Part shown: piece after piece, positions 28,810 through 35,530 of the stretch
Layout of the letters: each line of letters starts with the position of its first letter
Position numbering within the stretch: position 1 is the stretch's first letter
Virus record (IMG/VR): IMGVR_UViG_3300000385_000014
Coordinates: 1-35,530 of that record
Length of the DNA: 35,530 bases
Strand: one strand, 5' to 3'
Source: a virus
The notes under the pieces: generated by a model
Told to the model about the DNA's origin: nothing
What the model saw: the letters and a program-made list of their open reading frames with translations, nothing else
Databases searched by the model: none
Made by a program: the position numbers and the translations under genes

Positions 28810-28815
28810 TAAATA
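28808..28815 (+). promoter_or_regulatory. T4-type late promoter, plus-strand copy
   Basis: TATAAATA on the plus strand, a perfect match to the T4 late consensus. Transcription should begin about 28821, giving a leader of roughly 28 bases with a GGAG ribosome site at 28839-28842, six bases before the ATG at 28849. With the minus copy it makes the 14-base palindrome TATTTATATAAATA (28802-28815) in the only divergent gene junction of the window. Confidence 0.8.
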
Positions 28816-28848
28816 ATTGCATAACTATAACTATATTTGGAGATTCGA

Positions 28849-29181
28849 ATGGCAATCAAAGCAAATCTTACAATCGATCAAGGAACTGACTTTGTAGTCA
28901 CGATTGACGTTGAAGATTTCAACGATGTTCCATTTGACTTAACTGGCTATAGCGTTGCTGCTCAAATGCGTAAGAATTATGCAGCCACATCAGCTATTAC
29001 GTTTGACGCCCGACAGCTTGGTGCTGCTGGGCAAATTGTACTAGAGTTGACTTCAACGCAAACTTCTGATATAGAGCCAGGACGTTACTTGTATGATGTC
29101 GAAATAACAGATCAAATTGGAAAGATTACACGCGTGATTGAAGGTATTGCAACAGTCACCCCAGGAATCACGAGGATCTAA
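28849..29181 (+). CDS. Small conserved virion protein, beta-sandwich type
   Basis: A 110-residue protein. Start chosen at ATG 28849 rather than the in-frame TTG at 28837, because GGAG at 28839-28842 is correctly spaced for the ATG and MAIKANLTIDQGTDF is the usual family opening. The pattern ANLTIDQGTDFVVTIDV, then VPFDLTGYSVAAQMRKNY, QIVLELTSTQTSDIEPGRYL, YDVEI and RVIEGIATVTPGITR is recognised from small structural proteins of marine T4-like phages. It resembles the N-terminal fold of baseplate/upper-fibre proteins such as the BppU type (inference). It is the first gene downstream of the plus-strand late promoter. The next gene starts directly after its stop. Confidence 0.75.
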   Translation: MAIKANLTIDQGTDFVVTIDVEDFNDVPFDLTGYSVAAQMRKNYAATSAITFDARQLGAAGQIVLELTSTQTSDIEPGRYLYDVEITDQIGKITRVIEGIATVTPGITRI

Positions 29182-29394
29182 ATGAACATCAAGGCTAAGT
29201 TAACACCACAAAAAAATATCCAAGTAACAAGAGTCGCCCAAACACAATCTCAAACTATAAGTATATATAATATAGAAGAAATGAATCTGCAAGACTTGAG
29301 TGATGGTGACGTTCTTGTTTGGGACGATACTAACGAATATTTTAATGCACAAAAATTGCTAGATAAACAAGAACTCAATGGAGGGGAATACTAA
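29182..29394 (+). CDS. Small hypothetical phage protein
   Basis: A 70-residue protein, polar, with no membrane segment. The N-terminal part is beta-like and rich in Gln and Thr (TPQKNIQVTRVAQTQSQTIS). The C-terminal part, LQDLSDGDVLVWDDTNEYFN, resembles the short 'DGDVLVWD...' segment that recurs in phage fibre proteins. It begins immediately after the stop of the previous gene with a GAGG site and ends with a TAATG overlap onto the fibre gene, so it is co-translated between two virion proteins. I do not recognise a named family. A fibre-accessory or connector role is a guess from position. Confidence 0.6.
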   Translation: MNIKAKLTPQKNIQVTRVAQTQSQTISIYNIEEMNLQDLSDGDVLVWDDTNEYFNAQKLLDKQELNGGEY

Positions 29395-30896
29395 TGGCTT
29401 CACTCATTAGAATAAGAAGATCTGGTGCGAATGGTGCGCCATCAGCACTAGCGCAAGGTGAAATCGCATACTCGTACTTAGGAGGAGATCTAAGTAACGG
29501 CGGCGATCGTCTTTATATTGGTACTGGCGCAGAAACCAACGGAGAAGCTGCATCGATTGATGTTATCGGTGGTAAGTATTTTACCGATATGCTCGATCAT
29601 ACGAAAGGCGTTCTTACTGCAAGCAGCGCTATAGTAGTTGACAGTAACTCAAAAATCGATCAATTACTTATCGATAATCTACAACTCGATGGTAATACGC
29701 TTTCAATAACAGAAGCAAACGGCAATCTTATACTGGCGCCAAATGGCACTGGTCATATTGACGCTTCTACCAGCCTGATTAAAAATGTAGTCGATCCGGT
29801 TGATAATCAAGATGCGGCTACTAAAAATTATGTAGAAACTCGAATTTCAGACGTACAGTCTGGGCAGATAGAGAGTTTACCTCTATTAATATCTGACGCA
29901 GAAACCACTCCTGGTACCGATACTATCAACATCGGTGGACCTGGAGCCGAGACGTTAGTATTCGAGGGTCAAAATGGCGTAACAACAACAGTAGCAGACG
30001 GAACTAGTACTGTTGTAATTGGTCTTACTGTTGATCTAAGCCCAACAGCTGACGTAGAATTCGGCACAGTAACTACAGGATCTCTTTTAACAGACGTCAT
30101 TGACTCAGAAATTGTTCAGACTGTTACTGGAACAGACTTTGAATTTAGCGCAGTAGCAGGAACAATCACGTCAACAGCACAAGATCTAAGCGTATTCACG
30201 GTAGGCGACACGATTACCATATCAGGAGCTTCTGGCGCTAACAATAATGTTTCTGGAGTAATCTCTGCGGTTACGGCAGATACTATTACTTTGGTAAACG
30301 GAACTGAACTACTTACTACAGTAAATGATACCGGAACAACAATAACCCTGACGTCAGCGCTCGATTATCTTGACATTCGTCACGAGCGCGTTAAATTCAA
30401 GACGCTAGCAAATCAAGCTGGTAGAGTTGTTGTTACTGCAGCCGACGGTCAAATTGTCACTGACGCGCAGCTTACATACGATACCGCTAATGACGTTTTA
30501 TCGGTTGGGACATTAACGGTTGATGGCGACGCTTCTGCTCCCGTTATAACAACAACAGCAGGAAATCTTGAATTATCTTCTGCTGGCGGCACTGTTACAA
30601 TTAGTGGTGATTTAACTGTTACGGGCAATACTACTACATTGTCGACTCAAGATCTTCTTGTAGAAGATAACGTTGTTGTTCTTAATTCTAGCCTAACAAC
30701 AGGCGACAACGCCGCTGCTACTCCTGCGGTAAGCGGTATTAGTGTAACACTTTCTTCTGATGCAGCTGAATTGAATTACGCAAACATTCTTTGGGATAAT
30801 GCAGCACAGACGTTTAAGTTCGCTACAGCAGGGACAGAAACTGGAACTACAAATGTTGCTACAATAGAAGCTGTTATTGATGGTGGTACTTACTAA
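29394..30896 (+). CDS. Tail fibre-like structural protein
   Basis: A 500-residue protein. Its N-terminus (ASLIRIRRSGANGAPSALAQ, then GEIAYSYLGG, then DRLYIGTGAE) is the hallmark opening of abundant fibre-like virion proteins in marine T4-like phages. Then follow KIDQLLIDNLQLDGNTLSIT, LAPNGTGHIDAS and VDPVDNQDAATKNYVETRI, a fibre junction motif. The C-terminal half has TGNT-type beta repeats (GTVTISGDLTVTGNTTTLST) and VEDNVVVLNSSLTTGD. A segment near residues 260-315 (FTVGDTITISGASGANNNVS, then TADTITLVNGTELL) looks like an inserted small beta module. A strong GGAGGGG site precedes the ATG. The gene ends a transcription unit: hairpins follow the stop. Confidence 0.8.
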   Translation: MASLIRIRRSGANGAPSALAQGEIAYSYLGGDLSNGGDRLYIGTGAETNGEAASIDVIGGKYFTDMLDHTKGVLTASSAIVVDSNSKIDQLLIDNLQLDGNTLSITEANGNLILAPNGTGHIDASTSLIKNVVDPVDNQDAATKNYVETRISDVQSGQIESLPLLISDAETTPGTDTINIGGPGAETLVFEGQNGVTTTVADGTSTVVIGLTVDLSPTADVEFGTVTTGSLLTDVIDSEIVQTVTGTDFEFSAVAGTITSTAQDLSVFTVGDTITISGASGANNNVSGVISAVTADTITLVNGTELLTTVNDTGTTITLTSALDYLDIRHERVKFKTLANQAGRVVVTAADGQIVTDAQLTYDTANDVLSVGTLTVDGDASAPVITTTAGNLELSSAGGTVTISGDLTVTGNTTTLSTQDLLVEDNVVVLNSSLTTGDNAAATPAVSGISVTLSSDAAELNYANILWDNAAQTFKFATAGTETGTTNVATIEAVIDGGTY

Positions 30897-30907
30897 GATA
30901 CTGTAAT

Positions 30908-30931
30908 CCTATGTTCTAAATAGAACTAAGG
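30908..30931. repeat. Imperfect inverted repeat after the fibre gene
   Basis: Eleven-base arms CCTATGTTCTA and TAGAACTAAGG pair except for two central mismatches, with a two-base AA spacer. The perfect inner part is GTTCTA-AA-TAGAAC. It lies 12 bases after the stop and is not followed by T residues. It may be an RNA 3'-end stabiliser or a protein site. No family match is claimed. Confidence 0.5.
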
Positions 30932-30938
30932 TTACCCT

Positions 30939-30984
30939 AATGCGTCGATAATGTTTATATAAACTAGACGCATTTTATCTTTTT
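30939..30984 (+). terminator. Probable intrinsic terminator
   Basis: An 8-base perfect stem AATGCGTC (30939-30946) / GACGCATT (30967-30974) encloses a second 12-base palindrome, GTTTATATAAAC (30953-30964). It is followed by a T-rich tail (TTTTATCTTTTT, 30973-30984). It lies 42 bases after the fibre stop codon. The inner palindrome shares the 10-base core TTTATATAAA with the double late promoter at 28802-28815, so it may also work as a weak promoter for the next gene (TATAAACT instead of TATAAATA). Confidence 0.65.
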
Positions 30985-30985
30985 G

Positions 30986-30997
30986 CGCTATATAGCG
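30986..30997. repeat. 12-base perfect palindrome upstream of the beta-helix gene
   Basis: CGCTATATAGCG is a perfect palindrome lying between the terminator tail and the GAGG ribosome site (31012-31015) of the gene that starts at 31020. It could be an operator, or part of the leader hairpin of a transcript starting near 30970. The role is unknown. Confidence 0.4.
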
Positions 30998-31019
30998 ATT
31001 ATACCTTGTGTGAGGATAT

Positions 31020-34000
31020 ATGTCAACCATTAAATTAAAAAGAAGTGCTGTACCTGGAAAATCACCGACTGTAGAAAATCTAGAGACTGGTGAGCTAGCG
31101 ATAAACACCTATGATGGTAAACTTTTTACTAAGCGAGAGCAATCGTTTTTTGATGATGCCCTCCAAGAAAACGTTTCTCTTGAAGAAATTGTTGAGTTTT
31201 CGTCTAAGATACCTGTTGAAAACACTATCTATGTACAGAAAGCAGGAAATGACCGTAATAGCGGGGAAAGCTGGGACGGAGCATACCTGACGATAGAAAA
31301 GGCTGTTGAAGCCGCAGCTGCAAGAAACCAACTAACGCTGATCAAAGTTGGTCCTGGCGAGTATACGACTCGCGGTCACATCGACGTTCCAGATAATACC
31401 GTTATTCAAGGCGTACACCGAGCGGTATTCATTCGACCAGAGCCTGGATACGAAGAAAGAAACGTATTTCGTATTGGATCGGGCTGTTTCGTTGAAGGCT
31501 TCGTATTTGAGAACTTTCGTCTAGATAATCTCGATAATCCTAGCGAAGGATTTGCTATTTGTTTTCGTCCTGGTGCTCGCATTACGCGAGTACCTTATGC
31601 GCATAAAATTGCTGTTCGTACCCCTCCCTATTGGACAACAATTGCGCCGCCTTTAGATAGAGACAACGCAAATCCACTTGTTGGACGAGGAGCAGGCGTA
31701 GTTCTTGCTGACGCAGCTGTTCTTGATCCAGACTCAGTATTCCCTAACATCATGGCATGGGGTGCTACGCCTGTTACGCACAACGGTATAGGCTATTGCG
31801 CAAAGAATGGTGGTTTGATCAACGCGATTAACGCGATTAGTATCTGGTGCCACAAACACTTCCTTGCGATTGATGGTGGATCGATCGTCCTTTCAGCGTG
31901 TTCTACTCAGTTTGGAGACTACACACTTGTCTCTCAAGGAACAAGAGATCTTATCATTCCCACTGAAGTTGACGTTCCCTTAACCATTAATACAGCTGCT
32001 TCTACAGCGATTACTGATAACGCAACTACTATAGCGACGAATGTTGTATCTGCGCTTGAAACAAATGGCTTCACAACTAACTGGCCAAGTGACGGATCTT
32101 ATCAAGCATTAACGCAACGCGATACTGGACTGCTCACCCAAGCGCTTGGATGGGTTCTGGAGACAGGCGATGAAAAGCCAATGCTTGATTATGCCAAGGG
32201 ATTCTTTACTGTCACAGGCGAGCGAGCGTTTAAATCACTTGACTATAACTATGACAAGTGTTACAGAGATACTCAGCTGATCACAGAAGCGGTAGCTTAC
32301 GATATAGCATTCGGATCAAACTACCGAAGCATTAATGCTGCGCTTTCTTACTATCGAGCAAATGCTAGTGAAGTTGTCACGACTCAACTGTCAAATACGC
32401 TTGCTGGTATCACAAAGCAAAAAGAAATTATTGCTGACTACTTAACGGGCACTTCACTTACTCGATCTAACGCTCTGTTTGACGAGATTCTGGACATCGT
32501 AGAAAACGGAACAGGAGCAGCTGACGCATATGTTTATCCTGATCCTACTGCTTATGATGCTGGATTCAGAGAAGGTCGTCGCCTAGTTCTCGCAAACAAA
32601 ACGTTTATTCAAGATGAAATTGATGCGTGGATTGCAGACCAAATTGCTACAGAGACTGCTCCTTTCACAGCTGGATTCACTTACGATGCTGCGGCTTGTA
32701 GAAAAGACGTTGGTCTTATTATAGACGCTCTGATATACGACTTAACGTATGGAGGCAATTTAGAGACGTATAACGCCGCTGTAGCGTATTTTGTGGGCGC
32801 TACGTCACAACTAGGCGCTGGTGAAAAAGACGCTACAATCGCTGCCTACGGACGCCTCAAAGCTATTCTAGGAGATATTCCACAAGCAATACCAATAACT
32901 AAATCTTCAGGAAATACAGCGACTCAAGACGTATCTTCTCCTCCAGGTAGTGCAGATTCTGCAACGTTTGCGCAAGATCGAATTCAAGAAATTGTCGATA
33001 CAATTCAAAGCGATGGCACTCCTCCGACTAAGATTCAGCCTAGTCTGACTTGGCCAGCTGACGAATTCACTATTTCGTATAACGAACTTATCACAAACAC
33101 CGCCGATATCGCAGACGGAGTTTTAGATTATCTCAGTACGATTGAGACAGGCTATAACTTTGATAAGTGCTATCGTGATGTTAAACTGATTAATGAGGCT
33201 ATCGCATACGACACGCTCTTTAATTCTAATGTTAGAAGTATTAACGCAGCACTAGCCTACTATAGAGCAAATGCAAGCAAAGTTCTAACTGAACAGAAAG
33301 CAGTAACTATACAAGCTATTGAGCGCCAGCGCCAATATGTAGAGGCTTTACCTACTCCGGCTTCAGATTCGTTTAATCGTATTAGCGCACTCTTTGATGA
33401 AATTTTAGATATACTAAACAACGGCGAAGCAGCTGCTGACGCTTATCTTCTATCAGACCCAACTGGATACGATGACGGGTTATTCCACGCTCGTCGGTTA
33501 ATTACTGCGAACAAGACGTTTATTCAGGACGAGATTGATGCTTGGATTGAAGATCAAATCGCAGGAAATATTGCTCCGTTTGTTGGCTTTACTTATACTG
33601 GAGATAGAGCGACTAAGTGTAGAAGAGATATCGGTATTATTATTGAGGCGCTTCGTTACGATTTGACATACGGTGGTAATCTAGAGACTTATAATGCTGC
33701 TATAGCATACTTTGTTGGAACGACTGCTCAATATGGCGTTGGCGAGAAGCTGCCCACACTAGCTGCTCTAGCGCACTTGAAGTCTGTAGTTTCAGATGTT
33801 ATAGCTAGGACGGCAATAACTCCTTCGACAAATAACGTTACTCCGCAGGACACGTCCGGAGTCGCTGGAGGAGATGCTGCGGCAATCGCGTTCGCAGAAG
33901 CAAGAATAGAAAGTATCAGAACTACAATCACAGAAAATGGCGAAGCGCCATCCAAGATTCTACCTGATACGACTTGGCCTCTACAAGAGTTTCAAGATAC

Positions 34001-34502
34001 GTTTGCTTTGATTAACACTAACACCGACGTTGTAGCGAAAGACGTTCTTCGCGACATTAACGTTGATAATAAGACGCTATTTGGCGCATTCTTATTTGCT
34101 TGGGAAAATATACGCGATCAAATTAAAGCGCTAAATAATGTAGACGCTACAGCAGATACAATGATTGACAACTTATTCGCTGCTTTGTTTGATACGCTAA
34201 TAAACCCAAGCAAAACAGCACAATCGTCACTCATTACAGCTGTTGGGCATACTTGGACAGGTATTCTAGCTGGTGTAGCACTAACGAAGATACCACCTGC
34301 AGGTAACCAAGCCACGATTACAGAAAGTTTACTTGAACTTGATAGTGGGCTGGTTATTGCGAGTGGTCAGGATGACGAAGGTTCAGCCTTGTTTATTGGT
34401 GGTATGCAAATTAACGCGGATACTGGAGAACTTACTGGACCACCTTTTGAAACTGCTGTGAATAGAATTGCGACAAGAACAGCTATTGCAAGGAGCTTTT
34501 AA
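31020..34502 (+). CDS. Beta-helix tail adhesin with duplicated Cys-x-Arg-Asp modules
   Basis: An 1160-residue protein. Residues 1-40 (STIKLKRSAVPGKSPTVENL, then ETGELAINTYDGKLFTKR) are the classical marine phage fibre N-terminus. Residues about 70-306 resemble the pectate-lyase-like beta-helix of DUF1565 type (IYVQKAGNDRNSGESWDGAY, then TLIKVGPGEYTTRGHIDVPD, then NTVIQGVHRAVFIRP), with a Cys-His-Lys-His motif (His278, His280). Four helical modules follow: CYRD (Cys414), CRKD (Cys560), CYRD (Cys717) and CRRD (Cys867). They alternate as A-B-A'-B', so about 305 residues are duplicated. The C-terminus is unrelated (GSALFIGGMQINADTGEL). A GAGG site lies four bases before the ATG. No enzyme residues are assigned. 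It is probably a host-surface-binding virion protein, by inference. Confidence 0.75.
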   Translation: MSTIKLKRSAVPGKSPTVENLETGELAINTYDGKLFTKREQSFFDDALQENVSLEEIVEFSSKIPVENTIYVQKAGNDRNSGESWDGAYLTIEKAVEAAAARNQLTLIKVGPGEYTTRGHIDVPDNTVIQGVHRAVFIRPEPGYEERNVFRIGSGCFVEGFVFENFRLDNLDNPSEGFAICFRPGARITRVPYAHKIAVRTPPYWTTIAPPLDRDNANPLVGRGAGVVLADAAVLDPDSVFPNIMAWGATPVTHNGIGYCAKNGGLINAINAISIWCHKHFLAIDGGSIVLSACSTQFGDYTLVSQGTRDLIIPTEVDVPLTINTAASTAITDNATTIATNVVSALETNGFTTNWPSDGSYQALTQRDTGLLTQALGWVLETGDEKPMLDYAKGFFTVTGERAFKSLDYNYDKCYRDTQLITEAVAYDIAFGSNYRSINAALSYYRANASEVVTTQLSNTLAGITKQKEIIADYLTGTSLTRSNALFDEILDIVENGTGAADAYVYPDPTAYDAGFREGRRLVLANKTFIQDEIDAWIADQIATETAPFTAGFTYDAAACRKDVGLIIDALIYDLTYGGNLETYNAAVAYFVGATSQLGAGEKDATIAAYGRLKAILGDIPQAIPITKSSGNTATQDVSSPPGSADSATFAQDRIQEIVDTIQSDGTPPTKIQPSLTWPADEFTISYNELITNTADIADGVLDYLSTIETGYNFDKCYRDVKLINEAIAYDTLFNSNVRSINAALAYYRANASKVLTEQKAVTIQAIERQRQYVEALPTPASDSFNRISALFDEILDILNNGEAAADAYLLSDPTGYDDGLFHARRLITANKTFIQDEIDAWIEDQIAGNIAPFVGFTYTGDRATKCRRDIGIIIEALRYDLTYGGNLETYNAAIAYFVGTTAQYGVGEKLPTLAALAHLKSVVSDVIARTAITPSTNNVTPQDTSGVAGGDAAAIAFAEARIESIRTTITENGEAPSKILPDTTWPLQEFQDTFALINTNTDVVAKDVLRDINVDNKTLFGAFLFAWENIRDQIKALNNVDATADTMIDNLFAALFDTLINPSKTAQSSLITAVGHTWTGILAGVALTKIPPAGNQATITESLLELDSGLVIASGQDDEGSALFIGGMQINADTGELTGPPFETAVNRIATRTAIARSF
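32259..34070 (+). repeat. Two-unit tandem duplication inside the adhesin gene
   Basis: Unit 1 (32259-33167) and unit 2 (33168 to about 34070) encode about 303 residues each. Both contain the same ordered landmarks: CYRD, NAALxYYRANAS, DEILDI, NKTFIQDEIDAWI, a second Cys module with DLTYGGNLETYNAA, and a TWPxxEF segment. The protein identity is obvious by eye, while the DNA has diverged mostly at third positions, so the duplication is old and kept by selection. Confidence 0.85.
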
Positions 34503-34505
34503 ACC

Positions 34506-34973
34506 ATGGCTAGAATTACATGCCGTACCCCATCGACAGGTAAAGCGTTACGAGTTACTAGGGCTAACGTTCCGACCTCGTTCACTAGTCTCATTGATGC
34601 GCCAGATTTTTCTGTTCCCGATACGTCAGTAAAGTTTGCGGAACGAGATCCTACAGACGATGGTCGAGCAATTCGTCCTGGCGAAATCTTCTTTCTCTCA
34701 CCTCTAGCTGCGTATAATAAAGATGCAGCAAATACGCGATGGATTGAAGTTAGACTCGTTTCAGAAGACGGTGTGACAATTGAGTTTGCGAGGGCTGAAG
34801 TTCCTGCTAACGATACTGCGTATATTCCTTTACAAGGTCGAAGTTTATTTAAGAGAGACCCAAACGCTGCTCTAGGAGATAGGGTTGAGATTCGAGCAGA
34901 AGCTGATAATACGTTCGACGTTTGGTCTGCGGTTGAAGAGAAACTCTCGAATGAACACATCGGAGTAGTGTAA
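34506..34973 (+). CDS. Conserved virion structural protein
   Basis: A 155-residue protein recognised as a small structural protein of marine T4-like phages. It opens with ARITCRTPSTGKALRVTRAN and contains GEIFFLSPLAAYNKDAANTR, then WIEVRLVSEDGVTIEFARAE, VPANDTAYIPLQGRSLFKRD and GDRVEIRAEADNTFDVWSAV. The alternating strands and loop lengths suggest a single beta-sandwich. It lies 3 bases after the adhesin gene with an AAGGAGC ribosome site (about 34490-34497), and 3 bases before the next fibre gene, so all three are probably co-expressed. No membrane or signal segment is seen. The exact virion location is unknown. Confidence 0.75.
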   Translation: MARITCRTPSTGKALRVTRANVPTSFTSLIDAPDFSVPDTSVKFAERDPTDDGRAIRPGEIFFLSPLAAYNKDAANTRWIEVRLVSEDGVTIEFARAEVPANDTAYIPLQGRSLFKRDPNAALGDRVEIRAEADNTFDVWSAVEEKLSNEHIGVV

Positions 34974-34976
34974 GCA

Positions 34977-35530
34977 ATGGCTAAGTTATTATCTGATAGA
35001 GTCAAGAAAACTTCCCCTCTTGACGTACCTGCTGACCGATATCAGTTTATCAAGCTATCAGACGTTGAGCCGGACTTAGGCGCACCTGTAACTAGCCTTG
35101 CGTTTCTTTCTTCTGACGATCAAGGTGTAAGAAGCTGGTATAATCTAGGCGCTGGGCTTGCGCTTGACGGCTCTGATATTATTGTCGATGAAGATACGGT
35201 ATTTGTCGACACAACAGGGTTTAATAACTCTACAGCAAATAATCTTCAGCAAGTATTGACTGATCTTGATTCTGCGCTTAGTAATCCGGTAATAACTTCA
35301 GACGCCACATTAGTTGGCACAGGAAATACCGCAGATCCATTAGGCGTTAATCCCGCGCTTTCTATCACGTCAATTACAGTCGACACCGCTGATATCAATG
35401 GCAATTCAACGGTTGACGGTACACTAGACGTCACTGGTAATACGACTGTAGTCGGAACTTTTGATGTAACAGGCGACACTTCTGTTGATGGTACGCTTCA
35501 AGTAACGTCTAGTGTTGATATGGTCAGCCC
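34977..35530 (+). CDS. Tail fibre-like protein, N-terminal part (3' end outside window)
   Basis: Translating from the ATG at 34977 gives at least 184 residues with no stop before the window ends. It begins AKLLSDRVKKTSPLDVPADR, then YQFIKLSDVEPDLG, VTSLAFLSSDDQGVRSWYNL and GFNNSTANNLQQVLTDLDSA. It then enters TGNT-type beta repeats (NSTVDGTLDVTGNTTVVGTF, DVTGDTSVDGTLQVTSSVD) like the C-terminal half of the fibre gene at 29394. Such repeats form triple-beta fibre shafts in many phage tail fibres. GGAG at 34962-34965 is the likely ribosome site. The rest of the shaft and any receptor-binding tip lie outside the window. Confidence 0.75.
   Translation, partial: MAKLLSDRVKKTSPLDVPADRYQFIKLSDVEPDLGAPVTSLAFLSSDDQGVRSWYNLGAGLALDGSDIIVDEDTVFVDTTGFNNSTANNLQQVLTDLDSALSNPVITSDATLVGTGNTADPLGVNPALSITSITVDTADINGNSTVDGTLDVTGNTTVVGTFDVTGDTSVDGTLQVTSSVDMVS

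Larger units (their letters stand above)
28774..28848. other. Divergent intergenic region
   Basis: These 75 bases separate the only divergent gene pair. They contain the GAGGG ribosome site of the reverse gene, the overlapping double late promoter (28802-28815), an AT-rich stretch (AATAATTGCATAACTATAAC), and the GGAG site of the forward gene. No further open frame or RNA gene is seen. Confidence 0.8.

Noticed and set aside
28837-28848. TTG start giving four extra residues to the small virion protein
   Set aside because: The TTG overlaps the GGAG ribosome site, and the ATG at 28849 gives the usual family N-terminus.
25207-28848. Invertible tail-fibre segment like those of Mu or P1
   Set aside because: No long inverted repeats are visible at the segment ends and no invertase gene lies in the window; only a 7-base repeat sits at the overlap.
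14646-34502. Diversity-generating retroelement acting on the adhesin genes
   Set aside because: No reverse transcriptase gene or template/variable repeat pair was seen in the window.
34499-35005. 168-codon reverse frame over the 155-aa structural gene
   Set aside because: The forward frame carries recognisable virion motifs and ribosome sites; the reverse frame spans two forward genes and has no family features.

Overview
This window is a late structural-gene block of a T4-like contractile-tailed phage (myovirus, class Caudoviricetes). The genes match the families seen in marine T4-like phages, such as those of cyanobacteria and SAR11-type bacteria. The evidence is the T4 order of baseplate wedge genes (gp6 end, a gp7-position protein, gp8, a DUF4815 protein in the gp10 slot), many fibre/adhesin genes with hallmark N-termini, and a perfect T4-type late promoter (TATAAATA). 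The base composition is moderately AT-rich, judged by eye. There is no replication, lysis, integrase, tRNA or host-marker gene, so the host cannot be named.

Layout. 1-10507: baseplate wedge operon (gp6 C-terminal part; gp7-position protein, 874 aa; gp8-like, 602 aa; DUF4815 protein, 1802 aa with a Pro/Glu-rich hinge). 10504-14644: a 61-aa coiled-coil protein, a fibre with a self-cleaving S74 chaperone domain, and a beta-helix fibre. 14646-22724: two giant paralogous proteins (1554 and 1136 aa); the first carries a block of four Cys-x-Arg-Asp modules that the second lacks. 22724-26481: a leucine-rich-repeat protein and a 424-aa structural protein. 26470-28773: a 767-aa structural protein on the opposite strand whose end overlaps the preceding gene tail-to-tail by 12 bp. 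28774-28848: a divergent intergenic region with one palindrome carrying a T4 late promoter on each strand. 28849-30896: two small conserved proteins and a 500-aa fibre. 30897-31019: a hairpin-rich intergenic region with a probable terminator and a possible promoter. 31020-35530: an 1160-aa beta-helix protein with duplicated Cys-x-Arg-Asp modules, a 155-aa structural protein, and a fibre gene cut by the window edge.

Together the genes build the baseplate wedges and a large set of peripheral fibres or adhesins for host recognition. Genes are nearly contiguous: neighbours are separated by 0-14 bases or overlap (TAATG and ATGA junctions), implying long late polycistronic transcripts with translational coupling. 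The only non-coding stretches are 75 and 123 bases long. The most unusual features are the double-sided late promoter, the lone reverse gene, and the Cys-x-Arg-Asp module family spread over two adhesin-like proteins.
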